Assembly: GCA_002070715.1 (NCBI GenBank)
Contig: MWDV01000220.1
Coordinates: 1-35,522, forward strand
Direction of reading: 5' to 3'
DNA: 35,522 bases
Source of the DNA: Verrucomicrobia bacterium ADurb.Bin118
Lineage (GTDB): Bacteria; Verrucomicrobiota; Verrucomicrobiia; Limisphaerales; MWDV01
Positions 34,605-35,522 of the stretch are shown here, piece after piece. The position numbers were made by a program, and so were the translations under genes. Numbering within the stretch: the stretch's first letter is position 1; each line of letters begins with the position of its first letter. The notes below the pieces were generated by a model that had not been told where the DNA came from, did no database searches, and saw only the letters and a program-made list of their open reading frames with translations.

Positions 34605-34829
34605 GTGGCGGACCGGGGGCGCGGGGGCGGAAAATTCCGGGCGATCAAGCTTGGGGCAATTTCCAAGGCGCAGGGGTTATCAGTCCAAACCGACCCGGAG
34701 GGCAAAGCCCGATTCCGGGGCTTCTACGGAAAGTACCGGGTGGTGGTGCCGCACGGCTGCCAGACCCGCAAGCTAGAACTGAGACTCACCCGTGGCGGGA
34801 CGGCCCCGGCCCGGGTGGTGCGGGAATAA
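34605..34829 (+). CDS. Short protein, possibly a C-terminal fragment of a secreted glycosidase
   Basis: A 74-residue frame starting at GTG 34605, with AGGAGA 7 bases upstream. It contains SVQTDPEGKARFRGFYGKYRVVV, which resembles the last beta-domain of some verrucomicrobial GH10-type xylanases (TDxxGxFRFRGFYGxY). The expected catalytic part is absent upstream, where the sequence belongs to the phosphodiesterase. The N-terminus is glycine/arginine-rich and the tail basic. It may be a remnant or a stand-alone small protein. Function unknown. Confidence 0.4.
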   Translation: MADRGRGGGKFRAIKLGAISKAQGLSVQTDPEGKARFRGFYGKYRVVVPHGCQTRKLELRLTRGGTAPARVVRE

Positions 34830-35003
34830 CACAAAGCTGCGCAACCGGTCGCCGACTTTGCGCTTGAAGCGCCTCGCGAAAGAGCGCAGGCTCTACGCAT
34901 GAGTGCATTTCCTCACGTCAACATTTCCGTGATGGATGCGTCCCCTGCCAACGTGCAATTCCACCGCATCCGCGCCGATTGAAGGCCCGGGATTTGACGA
35001 TTT
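34830..35003. other. Intergenic region with hairpin near 34880
   Basis: The gap upstream of the ceramidase-like gene has AGAGC/GCTCT flanking GCAG (34880-34893), within a GCGCAGGCTCTACGC-type sequence that I recall from verrucomicrobial intergenic repeats. I saw no promoter or other signal. Confidence 0.3.
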
Positions 35004-35522
35004 ATGACTGCTGCAATTCATTCTTCCAACCACTCCACGCCGCCCGCCGGCGCAACCCGGGGGCAAACCTCGAAGTCCGCCATGCTGATCTTGGCGGCGG
35101 CCGTCACGGTGAACTGCTGCGCTGCCGAGTTGCGCATCGGCACGGCTAGCATCAGCATCACCCCGGACCAGCCCGTGGCTCTCGACGGGCAGTTCAACCT
35201 GCGCGTCTCGCGGGGCGTGGACAACCCGGTCACCGCCACAGCGGTGGCCCTCGAGGCGCGCGCGGGCGATCGCACGACCGACCAGGCCATCTTGCTCTCC
35301 GCCGATCTCGTGGCGTTCCGCCCGTTCATCCCGCCGCGGGTGCGCGAACGCTTGCGCGCCCAACTGCCCGACTTCGATCCGCGCAAACTGGTCCTGACCG
35401 CCACGCACACCCACACCGGGCCGGTGACCGAAGAAGGGAAATACGATATTCCGAAGGAGGGGGTAATGCCGCCCCGGGAATACGTGGAATTCCTCGTGGC
35501 GCGGCTGGTGGACGTCAGCGTG
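35004..35522 (+). CDS. Neutral/alkaline ceramidase-like secreted protein (partial, N-terminus)
   Basis: The frame is open from ATG 35004 to the window end, 173 codons. A hydrophobic stretch (SAMLILAAAVTVNCCA, about 26-41) suggests export or a lipoprotein-like signal. Then come ELRIGTASISITPDQPVALDG, ILLSADLVAFRPF and TATHTHTGPV, which are the N-terminal signatures of the neutral/alkaline non-lysosomal ceramidase family (G-x-A-x-x-D/S-ITP, then the zinc-binding THTHTGP). In bacteria such proteins hydrolyse N-acyl linkages of sphingolipids or related compounds, but many verrucomicrobial and planctomycete members have no tested substrate. An in-frame ATG at codon 27 is an alternative start. The gene continues past 35522. 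Confidence 0.85.
   Translation, partial: MTAAIHSSNHSTPPAGATRGQTSKSAMLILAAAVTVNCCAAELRIGTASISITPDQPVALDGQFNLRVSRGVDNPVTATAVALEARAGDRTTDQAILLSADLVAFRPFIPPRVRERLRAQLPDFDPRKLVLTATHTHTGPVTEEGKYDIPKEGVMPPREYVEFLVARLVDVSV

Overview
The window looks like chromosomal DNA of a member of the Verrucomicrobiota, probably a Pedosphaera/Limisphaera-like lineage. This rests on gene content and style, not on a marker gene. It is GC-rich and carries many secreted polysaccharide-active proteins, a PEP-CTERM protein, an S8 protease, a partial ceramidase-like protein and imperfect palindromic intergenic repeats. No rRNA, tRNA or CRISPR array was seen.

Layout. 1-1272 (minus) is the N-terminal half of a homodimeric pyruvate dehydrogenase E1 (AceE), cut by the window edge. 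1596-4397 (plus) holds a uroporphyrinogen-decarboxylase-family protein and glutamine synthetase. 4795-14207 is a mixed block. It holds a secreted DUF4832/TIM-barrel protein, an MDR oxidoreductase, a small conserved protein, a BNR-repeat sialidase-like protein, and a minus-strand run of an F5/8-type-C protein, an Agl23-like membrane glycosyltransferase and a GH78 alpha-L-rhamnosidase.

14617-24991 (plus) is a complete Wsp-type chemosensory operon: WspA receptor, WspB CheW, WspC CheR-TPR, WspD CheW, WspE CheA-receiver and WspF CheB. Stop and start codons overlap or nearly touch except before wspF. The last gene begins with a receiver and linker that closely resemble Pseudomonas WspR as I remember it. 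The GGDEF diguanylate cyclase expected after it is absent. In its place are a histidine kinase core, two more receivers and an HPt domain. This output swap, from c-di-GMP synthesis to a multistep phosphorelay, is the most interesting feature of the window. An LD-carboxypeptidase gene follows after 26 bases, so murein recycling may be transcribed with the signalling operon.

26043-29314 (minus) is a two-gene unit of a secreted subtilisin-like protease and a PEP-CTERM protein, overlapping by 4 bases. 29561-32749 holds poorly characterised genes: a hypothetical protein, a DUF3592 membrane protein, a divergent FKBP-like protein, a frameshifted small gene, and a small membrane-anchored protein. That last gene lies between a GTTRRRY core site and an attC-like structure, like a captured integron cassette. 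A 110-bp promoter-containing module occurs twice, before the protease operon and before the cassette-like gene. 32996-35522 (plus) holds an aldo/keto reductase, an RNA 2',3'-cyclic phosphodiesterase, a short fragment-like gene and the start of a neutral-ceramidase-like secreted protein that runs off the end.
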